Assembly: GCA_012932865.1 (NCBI GenBank)
Contig: SAXG01000123.1
Location: 16,093-80,092 of the forward strand
Reading direction: 5' to 3'
DNA from: Amylostereum areolatum
Taxonomy: Eukaryota > Basidiomycota > Agaricomycetes > Russulales > Stereaceae
DNA length: 64,000 bases
Shown here one piece after another: positions 1 to 11,669 of the stretch (positions are counted from its first letter, which is position 1; the number at the start of each line of letters is the position of its first letter). Both the position numbers and the translations under genes were made by a program. Below the pieces are notes generated by a model that was not told the DNA's origin, did not search any database, and worked only from the letters and a program-made list of their open reading frames with translations.

Positions 1-427
1 CCGCGGGCGGGGAGAGCGCAGGAGTTTGGGAGGACGACGATGGGGGAGCGATCGTAGGAGGAGGGGGAGTGGGCGGAAAACGTCCTTGTGAGGGTGGGAG
101 AAGGGGGGAAACGGACATTATTGGGATGACGGCGGGGGGTATTGGGGGCGGCGGGGTAGGCGGGGGAGGGGGGGGGCGACGGATTGGGAGCGTTTTAGGA
201 TGGGGCGGGGGGGCGGGGGCGGTGGACATGGTTGGGGGGAGTGGGTGGAGCGGGAGCTGGGGGGGATAAGAGGAGGAGGGGGAGGAGAGGAAGAGGGAGG
301 GAGAAGAGAGGAGGAAGCGAGGCGGGGCGAAGAGAGGACGAGAGGAAGAGCTCGAGCTGTTAGCAACCCATGACGTTCGCAGAGGACGGGCAGAGGAAAC
401 GAGACGAGCACTCCCGGAAATGAAAAA
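1..427. other. G/A-rich stretch, no gene recognised
   Basis: The first 340 bases of the + strand are almost entirely purine, with long G runs. Open frames here give only Gly/Arg or Pro/Ser low-complexity peptides, so I do not call a gene. It could be a purine-rich intron or flank of a gene that starts outside the window. Confidence 0.5.
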
Positions 428-496
428 AGCAGAAAGTTAAACATTTGAACGGACGCGCTACATAGCGTTGTGGCGTGGCGCCGTGGCACTGAGGCG

Positions 497-625
497 TGGC
501 GCCATGGCGCCATGGCGGCGCGTTGAAGCTAGTTCTCAGTTAACTTCCCGTGGCGCCATGACGGTCGCCACGTCAAGCATTCCAGAGTCTTTGAAGAGAC
601 TTTCGCGCCATGGCGCCATGGCGCT
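497..625. repeat. Palindromic GGCGCCATGGCGCC cluster (left)
   Basis: Two copies of the self-complementary string GCGCCATGGCGCCATGGCG lie at about 497-517 and 604-625, with degenerate TGGCGCCATG copies between them. They sit just upstream of the TATA box of the CxC5/CxC6 gene. The same motif recurs at 11708-11794 next to the gene at the other end of the unit. It may bind the transposase or act as a promoter element. Confidence 0.6.
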
Positions 626-640
626 GTGGCGGGTCCTGTG

Positions 641-648
641 TATATAAG
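641..648 (+). promoter_or_regulatory. TATA box of CxC5/CxC6 gene
   Basis: TATATAAG lies about 85 nt before the ATG at 734. It is followed by a CCCCCG-rich and then pyrimidine-rich leader, as is common in fungal promoters. Confidence 0.55.
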
Positions 649-733
649 TCGTGTGCGCAAAGCCCCGACTTGAATCTAAGTTCCCCCGCCCCCGCCCCCG
701 CCCCCGCCCATCTCCCATCCACCTCCATAGATT

Positions 734-2937
734 ATGTCGCTTTCTACTCTTATTTCTCCTCTGCTTGTCCACTCTGACGGCCTTGCTGAGACCGTTTCGG
801 TTGATGCTCTTCTTCTCTTTTTTCGACTTATCGCGCAGCTGAAGGAACGCCTTTCCTGGCACTGCGCCTCCTCCTACTCCGGCCCTCCTCACCGCTTACC
901 CTCCAACGTCGTCGGCTTCTTAGCGTCTGCCTTACATCTCGACCCTTCCGTCGTCACCGATCTTTGGGCCATTTACCAAGACCTTGCATGGTCGATGACT
1001 ACTGCGGACGGCTCTTTGCAAGGGAGGTATCGAGCGGGAGATCTTCTGGACGTTTTCATGCACCACGGACTGCCCTTCGATATTGGTGAGTGCTAATATT
1101 TGACTTTTTTTTCTAACCGTAATTTACTGACGTAGTCTCGTAAGGCTTTGGCGACCTTTACCCTCCGACACGGGTTTGCTTCAACCCCCTGTGCACGGCA
1201 CCAGGACCTGGCCAAGCACAGATACCCCGCGATCTCTCCAAGATCGAGTTCATCCGTGTCGTCCATTTTACCAGAGAATACGGTCCCGTCCCCGTGCTAT
1301 CTTTCTCGGCAACGTGCCGAAGTATGCCTTATTTACCTTGTAAACCTTCCGCTCAGGGCTAATAAGTTGTATGTACCAGATTGTGGGACACACTATTATC
1401 CAACTTATTACGTCCACGGTCACGCCTCCAACCGGAAGCGCACATACTATCCGGGTTCACCATCGACCATTCATGTCACCAAACATATTTTTGTCGAGAC
1501 CTCCCTCTGCATGCGATTCACAAACTCGATGGTTTGCGCCTGGTGAGTCTTTCGAGTCGACCTTGATATGAACCTTAAACTGACCATCAGATTAGGGTTT
1601 CCGCGAGCAATAACGGACGCATATACGACTTGGAACACGGCGAAGCACGAGTCCGCTTCCCAGCTGCTTGGTCCGTCTCTCCGTCGATGACCGTCACCAT
1701 CGTCTGGGACGCGTTTTTCCTTCTCGCTTTGATCAGAGACCACAAGGAGCGCGGCGATCAGCTTTGCCTATCCAATGTCGGTGATCAGTCAAAGCGTCTT
1801 GAGGAAGCCCTCAACGCACGGAACAATCTCATGGCAGGACAAGGCCAGGAGTGCTGGAATCATGCGTGTGATCGATGCTGCGCCATAGAAGTCAAGGGTG
1901 AACTCGATGAGCCCAGTACGTCCCATTCGACACTTGTGTTTGGATCCTGTCTGACCTTCCCCTACTAGGTGTAATGCGCGCCGTTGTTATGGACGGCGTT
2001 ACAGTCGGTCGGCCGTGCTGCAATGTGCATGATTGCCAGGGCAAGCTACCTTCCCAGCGAGCAAGATTCTGTGACGAGCACTCGTACAAGGACAAGCTTT
2101 GTGTCGTTGATGGATGTGATGCAGACGCTGGTGTGGGTTTCCGCACTTGCTCTGACGCATCCCACCGCCGCTTGGAGGACACGAAGGACCAGTCCGCGCT
2201 ATTTCAACTGCGACGCCGCCTTGAACGCCAGAAGTTGTTGCGGGCAGAAGAAACTGGCGAGGGCGAAACGGAGGAGCTGCTAGAGGTGGAAGAAGGGATG
2301 GGATGCCCGGACAAGTCGGATGCAGGGAACGTGAAGTTGCGGGCACGGTTTGGGCGGCGTCGCACTCACAACGAGCAGCTGTGTGTTGCGACGTGTGGTG
2401 TAATGCTGGGCCGCGCGACTTTTTTTGGGTCGGAGGCGATTAACGGCGCTCGAGTGAGTAAATTCTTTCGGTGTCGTTCTGTTCATTGTCTCACACTTAG
2501 TGCAGGAGTTCCTGCACGGTCTTTTCCCCACGAAAAATTCCCTCCCACAAGTCATCTTCTACGACAACGCCTGCAGCCTGCAGAAGCATATCATTGCGGA
2601 AGGTGACACTCACTTCTCCAATTGCGCTTTACCGGTTGACGTGTTTCACATGAAGACGAAGCATAAAGACTCCGACGATTTCTGTGGACAGCACTGTAAC
2701 CCGGCGCTGTTCCCAGACCTCGTGGTGCATGGTCGTTGGCGATTCAACTCGTCAGCCGCGGAGATGGCGAACTCGTGGTTTGTTGGATATCAGGCGATTG
2801 TGAGGGAGATGAGGGAGGTGCGATATGATTACTTCTTGGACGAGATGGTGAAGTTGCGCAACCGTATGATCGTGGACGATCTTCGCAAAACCGGCGCCCA
2901 TCCGTTTCATCTGTCTAGGGACTACTTACTGTCTTAA
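734..2937 (+). CDS. CxC5/CxC6 cysteine-cluster KDZ-transposase-associated protein
   Basis: The protein resembles CxC5/CxC6 Cys-cluster proteins of KDZ (Kyakuja-Dileera-Zisupton) transposons, which probably act in DNA binding or transposition in the nucleus. Exons that keep one open frame are 734-1085, 1145-1313, 1357-1542, 1596-1915, 1969-2453 and 2506-2937, with introns of 43-59 bp. Exon 2 encodes CFNPLC, and exon 3 encodes a CGTHYYPTYYV segment (CxC5-like). Exon 5 encodes C..HDC...FC.EH....CVV.GC....G..TC....H, a CxC6-like zinc cluster, followed by a charged helix. The last exon has VDVFHMKTKHK and a C.P.L......G.W.FN..A.E..N.W pattern typical of these transposases. No internal stop is seen, so the gene may be functional. 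The family call is from memory of motifs. Confidence 0.7.
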
Positions 2938-3147
2938 TATCCATTACATGCACATTTATAACTATGCTATTTAAACTCATGTGTTGGCTGCTATTAACCT
3001 CGCTCTTGATCGCCGCGTGTGGTTTGTGTGTAAGAAATTGGTACGCAAGTTGCGAGTCACAGTTCGTCGTTCGACGCGTCTCGGTCGATCTTCGTACATG
3101 CTGTTCACTCCGTACGCGTCTGACTCCATAATCTATTATGGCGTGCC
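2938..3147. other. Convergent gap between CxC5/CxC6 and TET/JBP genes
   Basis: The 210-bp gap between two convergent stop codons shows no gene. Confidence 0.5.
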
Positions 3148-4932
3148 CTACACACTGCCTGAGCCATCGTCAACCTCCATCTCCACACCAAACACGTTAG
3201 AAACATCTGCCGCGAGATCCTTCACCTTCGAGAGCAACAAGATATGGGTATCCCACCGCGTGGGATCTGCCGCCTCCATTTCCACCTTCCGCTGAGGGTC
3301 ATGCACCGCCAGATCGCCCAGCTTCCGAAATCCGCTGGCCACCCACCGGAACAAACCCCCTGCACTGTACTGGGTGATAGAGCACCGAACCTCGCCAGGC
3401 TGGACCGGTGTGTTCGAGTGAACGATGCATGCTGAGAGTATGCAACACTCCGAGTTTGGGGGGAACTCTATAATCAAACCAAGTGAATGCAGGACAAGGT
3501 GGCCGCCCGCTTGAGGGTCGAAGTTCCCGAGCGCCGTAATCGAGCACCATCCGCTGGCAAGGTTGCGGTGGTCGGTGTGCGGGGTGGTAATGACTTGCCC
3601 TCCGAGGTTGAATGTCGTTGCTGCCCATACCGAGTTCGGGTATGGACGTTTCAGCTTCGAGTCGCGCTCGCATAGCGCGTTAAGGGTATCGTCGAATTTC
3701 TTGAATAGCTTCGGGGCCGTCGTGGCAAATGACGCTATAATTGTGCACATAAGTATATGTAGGTCGGGGGGCAATGCATACGTACCGCTCCCGTGGCCAG
3801 CTAGGCGTATAACGTCGTTGTCCGCGAGAAGGCGATCAACCTCGGTCTGCTTGCCCTTGCTGGCTTGCTTGCGGTTCATCGGGCCCTGTCGGTACGGTTA
3901 GAAGCAGCAGGTGATGTTCAAAACTAATCAGCCAAACCTTTTGTCCACCTCCGTAGGATACCCCGGCATGGAAGCACGGGTACTCACCACGCCGATGCTT
4001 CGAGTCGGTCTCATTGAAGTAGAAACGTTGCCCAAGGTCGACCAGCTTGAGACAGACGCGGCCACACGCCTCGTCCCAGGTTGGATCGTCGGGGCGGCCG
4101 TGCATGGCACACATGATGTAGCCGTTTCTATCGACAAGGACGAGCGGCTTACTGCATACGTGCATACTTGTGAGCTGAGGCATGCTAGAGGAGGGAGAGA
4201 CCCACCGTCCATCCCAGCGTATCTTTCGAAGGCTTGCGGGGGCGCCATCGGGGAGAGCCTCACGTCCCAACCATGCGGTTTTCGTATGAGGTAGGTCGCG
4301 AGCGGCAATGGTGCACTTGAATTGCATGATCTTCGTGTACTTGCGGATGACGTGCGGTCGCATTTTGAATTTCAGAATGGCTGTATTTGCCCGCGCACGC
4401 TCCTGCGCTCGTTTGCGACGCTCTGCCTTGGTGAGCTGGGTGCTGGATGAACTGCCGGCCGCCGCAGGCCGATGCGCGTGTTGTCCTATTTGCCTGAAGG
4501 CGAACCCATCGAGAGGGGTCCGGGACTGTACTGAAGGAGAGGGTGAGCTGTAATAGACGAAGCGTCAGCGTTGTCAGTGACCAGCACGGAGGCGACGCAC
4601 CTATCCCGCTCCCCAGCAATTCTACTTCTGCCGGCCTCAGCCTGCTCTTCGTCCTCGTCCTCCTCAGCCTCCTCCAAGTCCGAGTCCGGTTCGTCGACTT
4701 CGCGTGCAACAGCAGCCTGGTAGAGATCCATGATGTCGATTTCGATATCCACGACATCGAAGACGTCGCGGTCTCCTGGGCAGAGACGTCGCAGGTCCGG
4801 GAACGCGTCCGTGTGCGGGCTGCACGGTTTTGCATGCGATTGGAAGGGTGAGCCGCGTGGCGGCGTTCGTGCTTGTGGTGGAGGCGGTGGCGGAGACGGA
4901 GGAGGCGAGAGCGGAGAGCTATGTCGGCGCAA
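3148..4932 (-). CDS. TET/JBP-like 2-oxoglutarate/Fe(II) dioxygenase
   Basis: This family oxidises 5-methylcytosine (TET) or thymine (JBP) in DNA, so a nuclear role in epigenetic marking is expected. Exons on the minus strand are 4932-4601, 4547-3988, 3885-3786 and 3734-3148. The first intron joins phases exactly. The third (3785-3735, 51 bp) keeps the frame and could be retained. The N-terminus is Pro-rich then acidic, followed by a Lys/Arg-rich segment. The middle part has LVLVDRNGYIMCAMHGRPDD. The double-stranded beta-helix core shows TTPHTDH (HxD iron site), then CIVHSN (distal His) and VRCSITQYSAGGL (Arg for 2-oxoglutarate). All key residues are present. It is convergent with the CxC5/CxC6 gene, an arrangement known from KDZ elements of mushrooms. 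A different DNA-targeting dioxygenase cannot be excluded. Confidence 0.7.
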
Positions 4933-5867
4933 ACGCTCCGAGCGACGAAGCTGCGAGGGGTATGAGTTTGGCTACGAGCAGCGGTAAGATTTTACGCACA
5001 GGGGTCCGCGCCATTATACCGTGCCAGGTGTTGAGGGGGGGTCGTCTGGAGAGGGTGAGGGTGAGGGTGAGGGTGAGGCCGGTGACTCGTGAGGAACGGA
5101 GCGAAGGGGGGGAGAACGTGGGAAACCGTCGACGCGCTCGGACGCGTCGCGTCCAAGACGCGTCCAAGGCGCGTCCCGTTGCGCGTCGCAGTCGGCTCGC
5201 AGCGACCCCGTCTGGAGCACATAGCAGCAGCGGGGTCGAGCACTGCACGACCTCAGCCCGTGCGTCCGCGTACAGCTCGACGGGTTTGCTACCTGCAAAC
5301 GCAACGCCGACAGCTGCCGATGACCGCTACGGGCGCGCTTCGAGGCCGCTCTCGACGAGAGTTACGCTGTGTGCAGCGCCTGCACTCGTCGGGGGGTAGA
5401 GCGGCCTCGATGGGACGTACGGTAGGTTGGAACGGGGTGCAAGGCTCATTGCGACGTACCGTTGGGGGAGGTTGGTAGGTAAGCAACGTTCGATTTTTTT
5501 CACCATCCTTTTATATATATGCTGACCTGTTTTTGACAGCCGCCGCGTGATCGCAAGCTCAGCTGTGACAGCGCCGCTCACTTCGGTGTTGGATCCGCGT
5601 TTCGTACAGATGTTCGTAGTCGTACTCGTCCCCGTCCCTCACAATTATCCGGTATGTCTTACCTTGTCATCCATGCAGCCAGTGCATTGCTGATCATCAC
5701 CTTCAATAGACCTTTCGTAAATTCTGTGCATTGGTACTCGTACTTATACATCTGCCCGCGACGCGTGGAGTACGTATCCGCCTCACGCTCATCACACGAT
5801 TCGTGAGCGCGGCCGTACTCATTTGGTCCCAGACGTGTGGTCGCTGTCGTGCGCCGCAACCGCTATC
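4933..5867. other. Divergent intergenic region, TET/JBP to bHLH
   Basis: No gene is recognised. The stretch holds a (GAGGGT)n tract at 5055-5080 and a cluster of ACGCGTC-type words at 5138-5180. It separates two divergently transcribed genes and may hold both promoters. An intron-like segment (5651-5709) could belong to a 5' UTR of the bHLH gene. Confidence 0.4.
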
Positions 5868-6023
5868 ATGCCCATGCACTGTACGTACCTATTTCCATCT
5901 CTGTTTATTCCCTCCGCCTCTGACATCATCCTCTCCTTTTAGTGTTGTCCCCCCACCTCAGCTTCACCGGGCTCAATCTCGTCAACCCCATGACCGAGTA
6001 CACCTTCTCCGGTCCTTCGTACA

Positions 6024-6578
6024 CGACCTGTCATGAACGCCTCCTAAATATATACATCGGACCTTACTTTACTATAGTTTACCATCGGACCTCGCATCGG
6101 ACTTCGCATCGGCTTCGCCTCGCTTACTTTACTATAGTTTACCATCGGACCTCGCATCGGACTTCGCATCGGCTTCGCCTCGCGTCCGGCCCTTCGGGCA
6201 TACCGGACTTCTCGGCTTCCTCGGTCATGATCTAGACCATGGAGTCATACTTACCTCGCCTCGTGTTGTGACCCACTTCGTACTCCGTGGTACCCACTTC
6301 GTAGTCCGTTCTGACCCACTCCTACTCCGGCCTCGTTTGTCCTTGTTTGGGCTCTTATCCTCATGTATATAAGGGCTCACTAATCTATGAGGAGAGGGGT
6401 CATCTCGACCTTTTCTATTCTCCGGCTACCTGGGGGATCCTCCCTAAGTGCTGTAGGGGAAGGTCCACACCCTCGTTTATCACTCGCCCCCCTCGATCCT
6501 ATCCTCGTCTCTCCTCGCCTTGTACCTCGTCGCGACGTCCTGAACCTGCATCGCAGGTAGACCGTTGCTGACACGACC
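6024..6578 (+). mobile_element. Solo LTR (Gypsy) with 5-bp TSD CGACC
   Basis: The LTR proper is 6029-6573, TGTCATGAACG...CCGTTGCTGACA, flanked by perfect CGACC copies (6024-6028 and 6574-6578). It matches the LTR at 18453-18933 along its length and shares termini with the LTRs of the full Gypsy element at 32521-40036. A TATATAA box is at 6366-6372, and the conserved CATCTCGACC block starts at 6401. A 60-bp segment is duplicated in tandem at about 6062-6181. No internal retroelement sequence is present, so it arose by LTR-LTR recombination. Confidence 0.9.
6062..6181 (+). repeat. 60-bp tandem duplication inside solo LTR
   Basis: Two copies of CTTACTTTACTATAG...CTTCGCCTCG lie head to tail and are almost identical. 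The sister LTR at 18453 has one shorter copy, so the duplication is specific to this insertion or its source element. Confidence 0.85.
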
Positions 6579-7501
6579 ACGACCAGCTCCGCCCGCCCCC
6601 ACACTACTCCCATGAACAGCGGCATCCGCCCCAACCTCCTCAGCACCGGCAACATGTCTTCGGGCAGCATGCAATTGGGCGGAACCCGCCGTGGCTCTGG
6701 AACCCACTCGCCCTCCCTTGCCGCCATTCCCCGCTCCCACCGCTACAACCCCATCGCCATCTCCCCACGCATCACCCATAGTGCCATGGCCCGCAAGCGG
6801 CGCGCGGCCAAGCAGGAGGACTTTTCGGACGACAATGACGATTTTGCGCCGATCCCCAGCTTCCCCAGCAGCGGCTCCAATAAGGTGTACATACACATCT
6901 TTTCATTGATCCTTCCCTTTTCTCTTTTCTGCTAATCCGTTCCCTAGGGCCCTTAGTCGCTGCGAGGAGATCCGCCGTCAGCGCATCGAGTCGGAGCAAA
7001 GGAGGCGCGACGAGCTTCGGGACGGTTACCGCCGTCTCAAGGACGTCCTCCCGGTGTCGAACCAGAAATCGAGCAAGGTCTCGTTCCTCCACCGAGCGAC
7101 GAGCGACATCAAGTACCTCGAGATGACGCAGCAGCAGCTGCAGACACGGCTTCAGAACGCGGAGAACGAGACCCGGCGCCTTCAAGGGTGAGTCACTCGC
7201 CGCTCTCGGCTCCTCTCTCTGCACCCGTCCTAACTGATGCTTTTGTCCGCGGCGCAGGGTTAACGAGGCGCTCATGCTCAACACCGCCGGGCAGCGTGCG
7301 GCCATGTCCGAGTACATCCCGCCGCCGCCGCGGGCGCGGTACACGGCGCAGCCAGTGTTGAAGCAGCTGCAGCCGGGCAGGGCCAAGGAGAAGCTCGTAT
7401 TCTGGGAGGACGCGGACGTGCGGAGGCTGCTCGAGGCGGGCTTCACAGAGATGTATGCATCCCCCCGATTCAGTATCCCCGGTTCCTGCCCACGGCGCTA
7501 G

Positions 7502-8090
7502 AGGTCCCTGCAGCGGTCGTGCTGCGACGACAACCACTGAGCAACATGGAGGAGAGGTGGGCTGGGGATGGAAGGCAGTGGCGATGGCGGAGGGACTTGG
7601 GGACGGCAGGGCAATCTGTTGGAAAGAGAGGCGGTCAGCCATCGTTCCTTCTGTAACTGTCGACGGCTGACCTTCTGCTAGAATCCATGGCCTACCTTCA
7701 CGGCCAACACACGCCATCGCGACACCTGACGCCGTGTCATACGATGCACGCGCATACGTGTGGAACGTCGTGTACGGCTTGCGGGGATGCTGGGGCTTGC
7801 AACGAGTGGGCGGTTGCCCCTGCGCATGCCGACAGCGATGACAACTTTGCGGGGAGCTGTAACGCGTCTCGTCCCGTGCGCGCCGTCCGTCTCGTGCTTG
7901 CGAGAGGTCTGTGTCGTGGTCTGTGGCGGGAGGAAATCGTCGCGGGAGGTAGAGGAAAGTGTGAGTGTGTGAGGGGAGTGCGGCTGATCACAGACCTTTA
8001 TCCTCTTGTTCTCCACTATCCGCTTTTATTTCCCCATCCTCCACATTGCTTGCTGTACGTTGAGGGAGCGGATGCGTGCATTGTTGCGAG
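7502..8090. other. Intergenic, no gene recognised
   Basis: Open frames on both strands overlap here and none shows a domain. It probably contains the 3' end of the bHLH gene. Confidence 0.4.
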
Positions 8091-8593
8091 CTGAATGTCA
8101 GCAACGGCCTTAGTGACGAGCACTAGGCGACGACGTGTGACACAAGTGAAGAGGGACGATGGGGAGTAAGGTCGGTAGTATTGACCAGGTCGAGATGGGG
8201 AATATGTACAGGAGGAACGGAGCCCTTATATACTACGAGGCAGAGTCACTTAGTAAGCTACGACACACGGCGGTCAGTAAGCAGAGCTAAGTATAGATAC
8301 ATGCGCAGCAGGATCAGTAAGCGAGACAATAAGGATGAGCCGGGTCCGGGGCGGCATGATGTCATGCGCAGCATTATGATGTCATGTGGAGTCAAAGGAA
8401 GCGATGATAAGACGAGCGTGGAGTCATGACGTCAGGAAGGAGCAAGGATAAGCCGAGTCTCCACCGGAGTGACGGAGTGTTACTAAGTGATGAGTAGTCA
8501 GACAGAAATGAAAATAAAAATGAATTGGGATATTATCCCCGAGGTCCCCGAGGTGTCCGAGATGTCCGGAATGGTAATGTTCATGACACTGAA
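8091..8593 (-). mobile_element. Solo LTR (Gypsy), minus orientation, TSD CTGAA
   Basis: The LTR is 8096-8588. On the + strand it starts TGTCAGCAACG and ends GTTCATGACA, which is the same termini as the full Gypsy element's LTRs read in the same direction. Perfect 5-bp TSDs CTGAA lie at 8091-8095 and 8589-8593. On the minus strand there is a TATATAA box at 8231-8225 and the ATCTCGACC block at 8196-8188. The interior is diverged from the 32521 LTR, so it is an older or related subfamily. Confidence 0.85.
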
Positions 8594-8840
8594 GTCGAAC
8601 GCGCACGATGGCAAAGTTCTTGTCGATGCGTGCATCGCACGACACCACGCAGAGGGCCGTGTTGGATGCAAGAGGCAACAGCAAGAGAAAAATGGAGACG
8701 GCCGAGATGCTTCGGAAGTGAAGTGCATGTTGGTGGGGTATGAAAAACTTCTGTATTATGGATCTCTAGAATTATGTGCAACTAAGATACATAATATACG
8801 CGGGGGGGGGATGTAGTATCTAAGGTCAAGACAGGATGGA
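8594..8840. other. Short intergenic, no gene recognised
   Basis: The 247 bp between the solo LTR and the stop of the Cys-rich gene contain no recognisable feature. Confidence 0.4.
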
Positions 8841-11637
8841 TTAAGAGATAGCTTCGTTAATGGCTTGGAGAGTGTTAGGAGTAGGGATGAAAGCACCATA
8901 ATCCCATGGCTGCCAGTCTTCGATTGGAACGGAGTCGCCTGTGGGAGAAAAGGTGGAGATTTCTGTGTGTGTATGTAGTAGATTGTCTGTACTAGTACGT
9001 GGAGCCATGTCGTCCGCAAACAGAGCCGCATCGTCCATCGACGACGGGGCGATGGCTGTGCCATCTAGAAGGGCGAACAGATCGCCGAAAGATTGAGTAG
9101 CGGCGTAATCAAATGCTACACCGTGCGCTCCTCCAAGGTTGGTGAAGGTGTCGGGACCTGAAAGGGAGCCGTTCCGAGTATTTGAGAGAATCACGTTGGC
9201 AGGCGACGAGATACCGGAAGACTCTTCTATCTGGGATGGGAGGGCTGGAGAAGACATTGAAGTGGTGCCAGAAAGGGAGGATGATGGTGAGGGGAGAGCA
9301 GCGCCCTCATAAAACAGTTGGGGAGGTGGGGAGGGCGACGCCGATGAGGCCGGAGATCCTGCTGAGTCAAGTGCCACCCCCCCATCCTCCCAGGGAAGTT
9401 TTGCGTCCGGGGATGCGCCGCGTACCTCGTGTCGGTAGTTCCCAAATGCTGCCGCTGTAGACGAGCCCAAAGCAAGGTAACGCTTCCAGGTCGCTGGTGA
9501 TCCCATGTGGAGAACCTGCACAACATATCGGAAGGTCGACGCCCCACACGTCCTCAAGCCAAAAACCCTGAGGACCGCGCTAGACTGGGTCTCCCTCGGC
9601 CCTCCCTTCTTCGGCTCCACCACAACTGCCTTATTGACTTCCTCGACGCCCTTCCAGATCGCGGAAAAGGAGAACTCGGAAGGGAATTTGAGGGTTGTCG
9701 AGGAACTCGAACGGGAGCGAGAGTTGAAACGCCGAGATGTTACGATAGGCGACGGGGATTCGGAAGGGGTATCCTGGAGATGGGCATCGGAGGGGATGTG
9801 GATCGGAATGGTTGGTGGGGGTGTGGGCATCGTAGTGGGTGTGGGCGTCGTAGCCACAGCCGCTGAAGGCAATACCGCAGCGCCTTCCACTGCGTCATTT
9901 GTCGAAATAGCATGGTCCACGCACGAAGCTGTCGTTGGGCTGGGAGGCTTCACTTCTGGATTGTCGATCTCGGTGTCGCCCTGGCACAAAAGAAAGGGGT
10001 GAGAAACCATATACTGGGATATCAACTGACATAGCACGCATACCTCTTCAAACTCAAGGATAGATGGGAGCCAGTCGTTTTGTGCCAGATCCTGAATGCC
10101 TAGGCGCGCAACCACCGACAACCTGGCCGTGTCCGCTGGGGCGCGTGCACGCGGGTCCACCCTGAGAAGTGTCGATCCGCCGCTACCATCGCTTCTGACA
10201 GGCCCAGGAGATGACATGATGCGTCGCAAGCTACCTTTTCGACAGGGAAGAGGTGGAGAAGCTGGAACAGGGGAAGACGGGATTGGGGAAGACGGGACTC
10301 GCTTCAGAGGTGGCTGTTCAGATGGGTCTGAGGGAGAATGCGCGCGTTTCTTTGAACGCGCGTATGGGGGCAACTCTAGGCAGTCTTGATCCTGAAGGTA
10401 AGGCCCGCCGATGCCGTTCGGCATTGCACGGATAAGGAGTTCGGTCTCTGCACCAGACAGCGTTCTCGATGCCCCGGCCGCCGTGATTACCCATGTACGC
10501 TTCTCCGGAGCAAAGATCTGCGCACAGAGGCGCATAGACGGTGTAGAGGAGGGTGGAAAGAGGAGTCCTGACGCGCTGGAATCGTCGAGCTTGAATATAG
10601 GGTAGAATGGAACTGGCTCTTGTATTGCGTCGGGGCCAACACCTGCCTAGAGAGGAGAGTTAGTACACCCACAAACCGTATTGTGGAACGCACGCACCTG
10701 ACGCCAAACCTTGATCGTAATCTCTCGCTTTCTCGCTGTTTCAGCCTGACGTTCGCCGACTACACGCTTCCGATCGGCAATGACTCCTTCTGATACCTGG
10801 GTCCATGTATTCTGGACCGGATGAGCGAGCGTTCTGGACGCCGATGCCGATGAACTTGAGGTAGCCTTCGAAACGGAGGTGGAAGATGCAGCAGTGGACG
10901 AAGACGGATAGGGAGTATTATCAGAAGAAGTCAAAGCCCGAACAACTTTGGCGGGACGGTGCTTAGGCACGTCACATGGCCCGAGAACGTGAGCATCTTT
11001 GATACAGCAGGGGCTACATCGATTATGGCGACATTGTAGGTCCTTCGCAAACTTCTTGCTCCTGCTAGTGCAGAGTCCCTTGTGGCGGTTAACGCAGAGC
11101 GAGGGATCGAGGTCGCTCATAGAAACTATGAGCGAGAGCAATGACTCAGGGTTAGATAGAATATAGTGATCATGAAGAATACACGTACCAGTGCGTCTGT
11201 GATAAGAGACACGACGTTGGAATGGCTTCGCAGAAGGTCGTGTAGACGACGAATGGGGTCCAGAAAATGTAGATGAGGGAGAGGACGTAGTAGTGTCGTG
11301 TTGGGGAAAGTAGGCAAAGAATGTTGAAGATGACGGGTCGCTGTTGATGAGCTTTGTTATTGCCTCTGCTTCACGAAAAGCGTCCTGAGGGTTATCGGAT
11401 TGAATTTGAGGAGTGTAGAAGATGGTGAAGGGACAGCCCGAACCCGAACACTGGAAGCAGAAGGGTCACAGACGTATAAGCATGCCGGGCTGGAGTGCGT
11501 AAACGGACGATAAGAAGGCGTACCCGACGCTGGATACGTCCACGGTTCTGCGGAGTCGATGATCCGATGTTGACGGTAAGGAAAGGGTCGACAACGCCGC
11601 CACAAAGGTCGCAGGGACCCTGTGGGGGAGGGGGCAT
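8841..11637 (-). CDS. Cys-rich, Pro/Ser-rich protein, possible KDZ cargo
   Basis: A multi-exon gene starting at the ATG at 11637 and ending at the stop at 8841. The N-terminus has CDLCGG, then a CSGSGC segment. A second Cys cluster in the exon around 10950-11120 reads C.....LC......K.LQCRHNRCSPCC....H....C..PKHR. Both look zinc-binding. A charged helix (VVGERQAETARKREITIKVWR) and a conserved-looking WVITAAGASRTL segment follow. The rest is Pro/Ser/Thr-rich with acidic patches, like a transcription regulator. I do not recognise a named family. It lies at the right end of the proposed KDZ unit and is transcribed inward, as the CxC5/CxC6 gene is at the left end. Exon borders are not all resolved; one intron is at about 11140-11180. 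Confidence 0.55.
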
Positions 11638-11669
11638 TCACGAGAGAACAACGACGTGCAGAGTGAGTC

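Larger units (their letters stand above)
5868..7501 (+). pseudogene. bHLH transcription factor gene interrupted by a solo LTR
   Basis: A nuclear DNA-binding regulator. Proposed exons are 5868-5880, 5942-6886 (carrying the LTR), 6948-7188 and 7258-7501. The bHLH domain spans about 6950-7150: basic region RCEEIRRQRIESEQRRRDEL, then a helix, loop (VLPVSNQKSSK) and second helix ending in a Leu/Gln-rich coiled segment. Splicing at 6887 (GT-ACAT donor) gives a clean join. Without the LTR and one TSD, the frame runs unbroken from the ATG at 5868. With the LTR it stops at 6235. The LTR lies in the same orientation and has its own TATA box at 6366, so translation could instead start at the ATG at 6612 and still yield the bHLH domain. 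The 3' end is uncertain: a GT at 7452 could start another intron. Confidence 0.6.

Noticed and set aside
5055..5080. GTGAGG repeats as a telomere-like or CRISPR array
   Set aside because: Six-bp repeats of six units with no spacers, in a eukaryotic promoter region.
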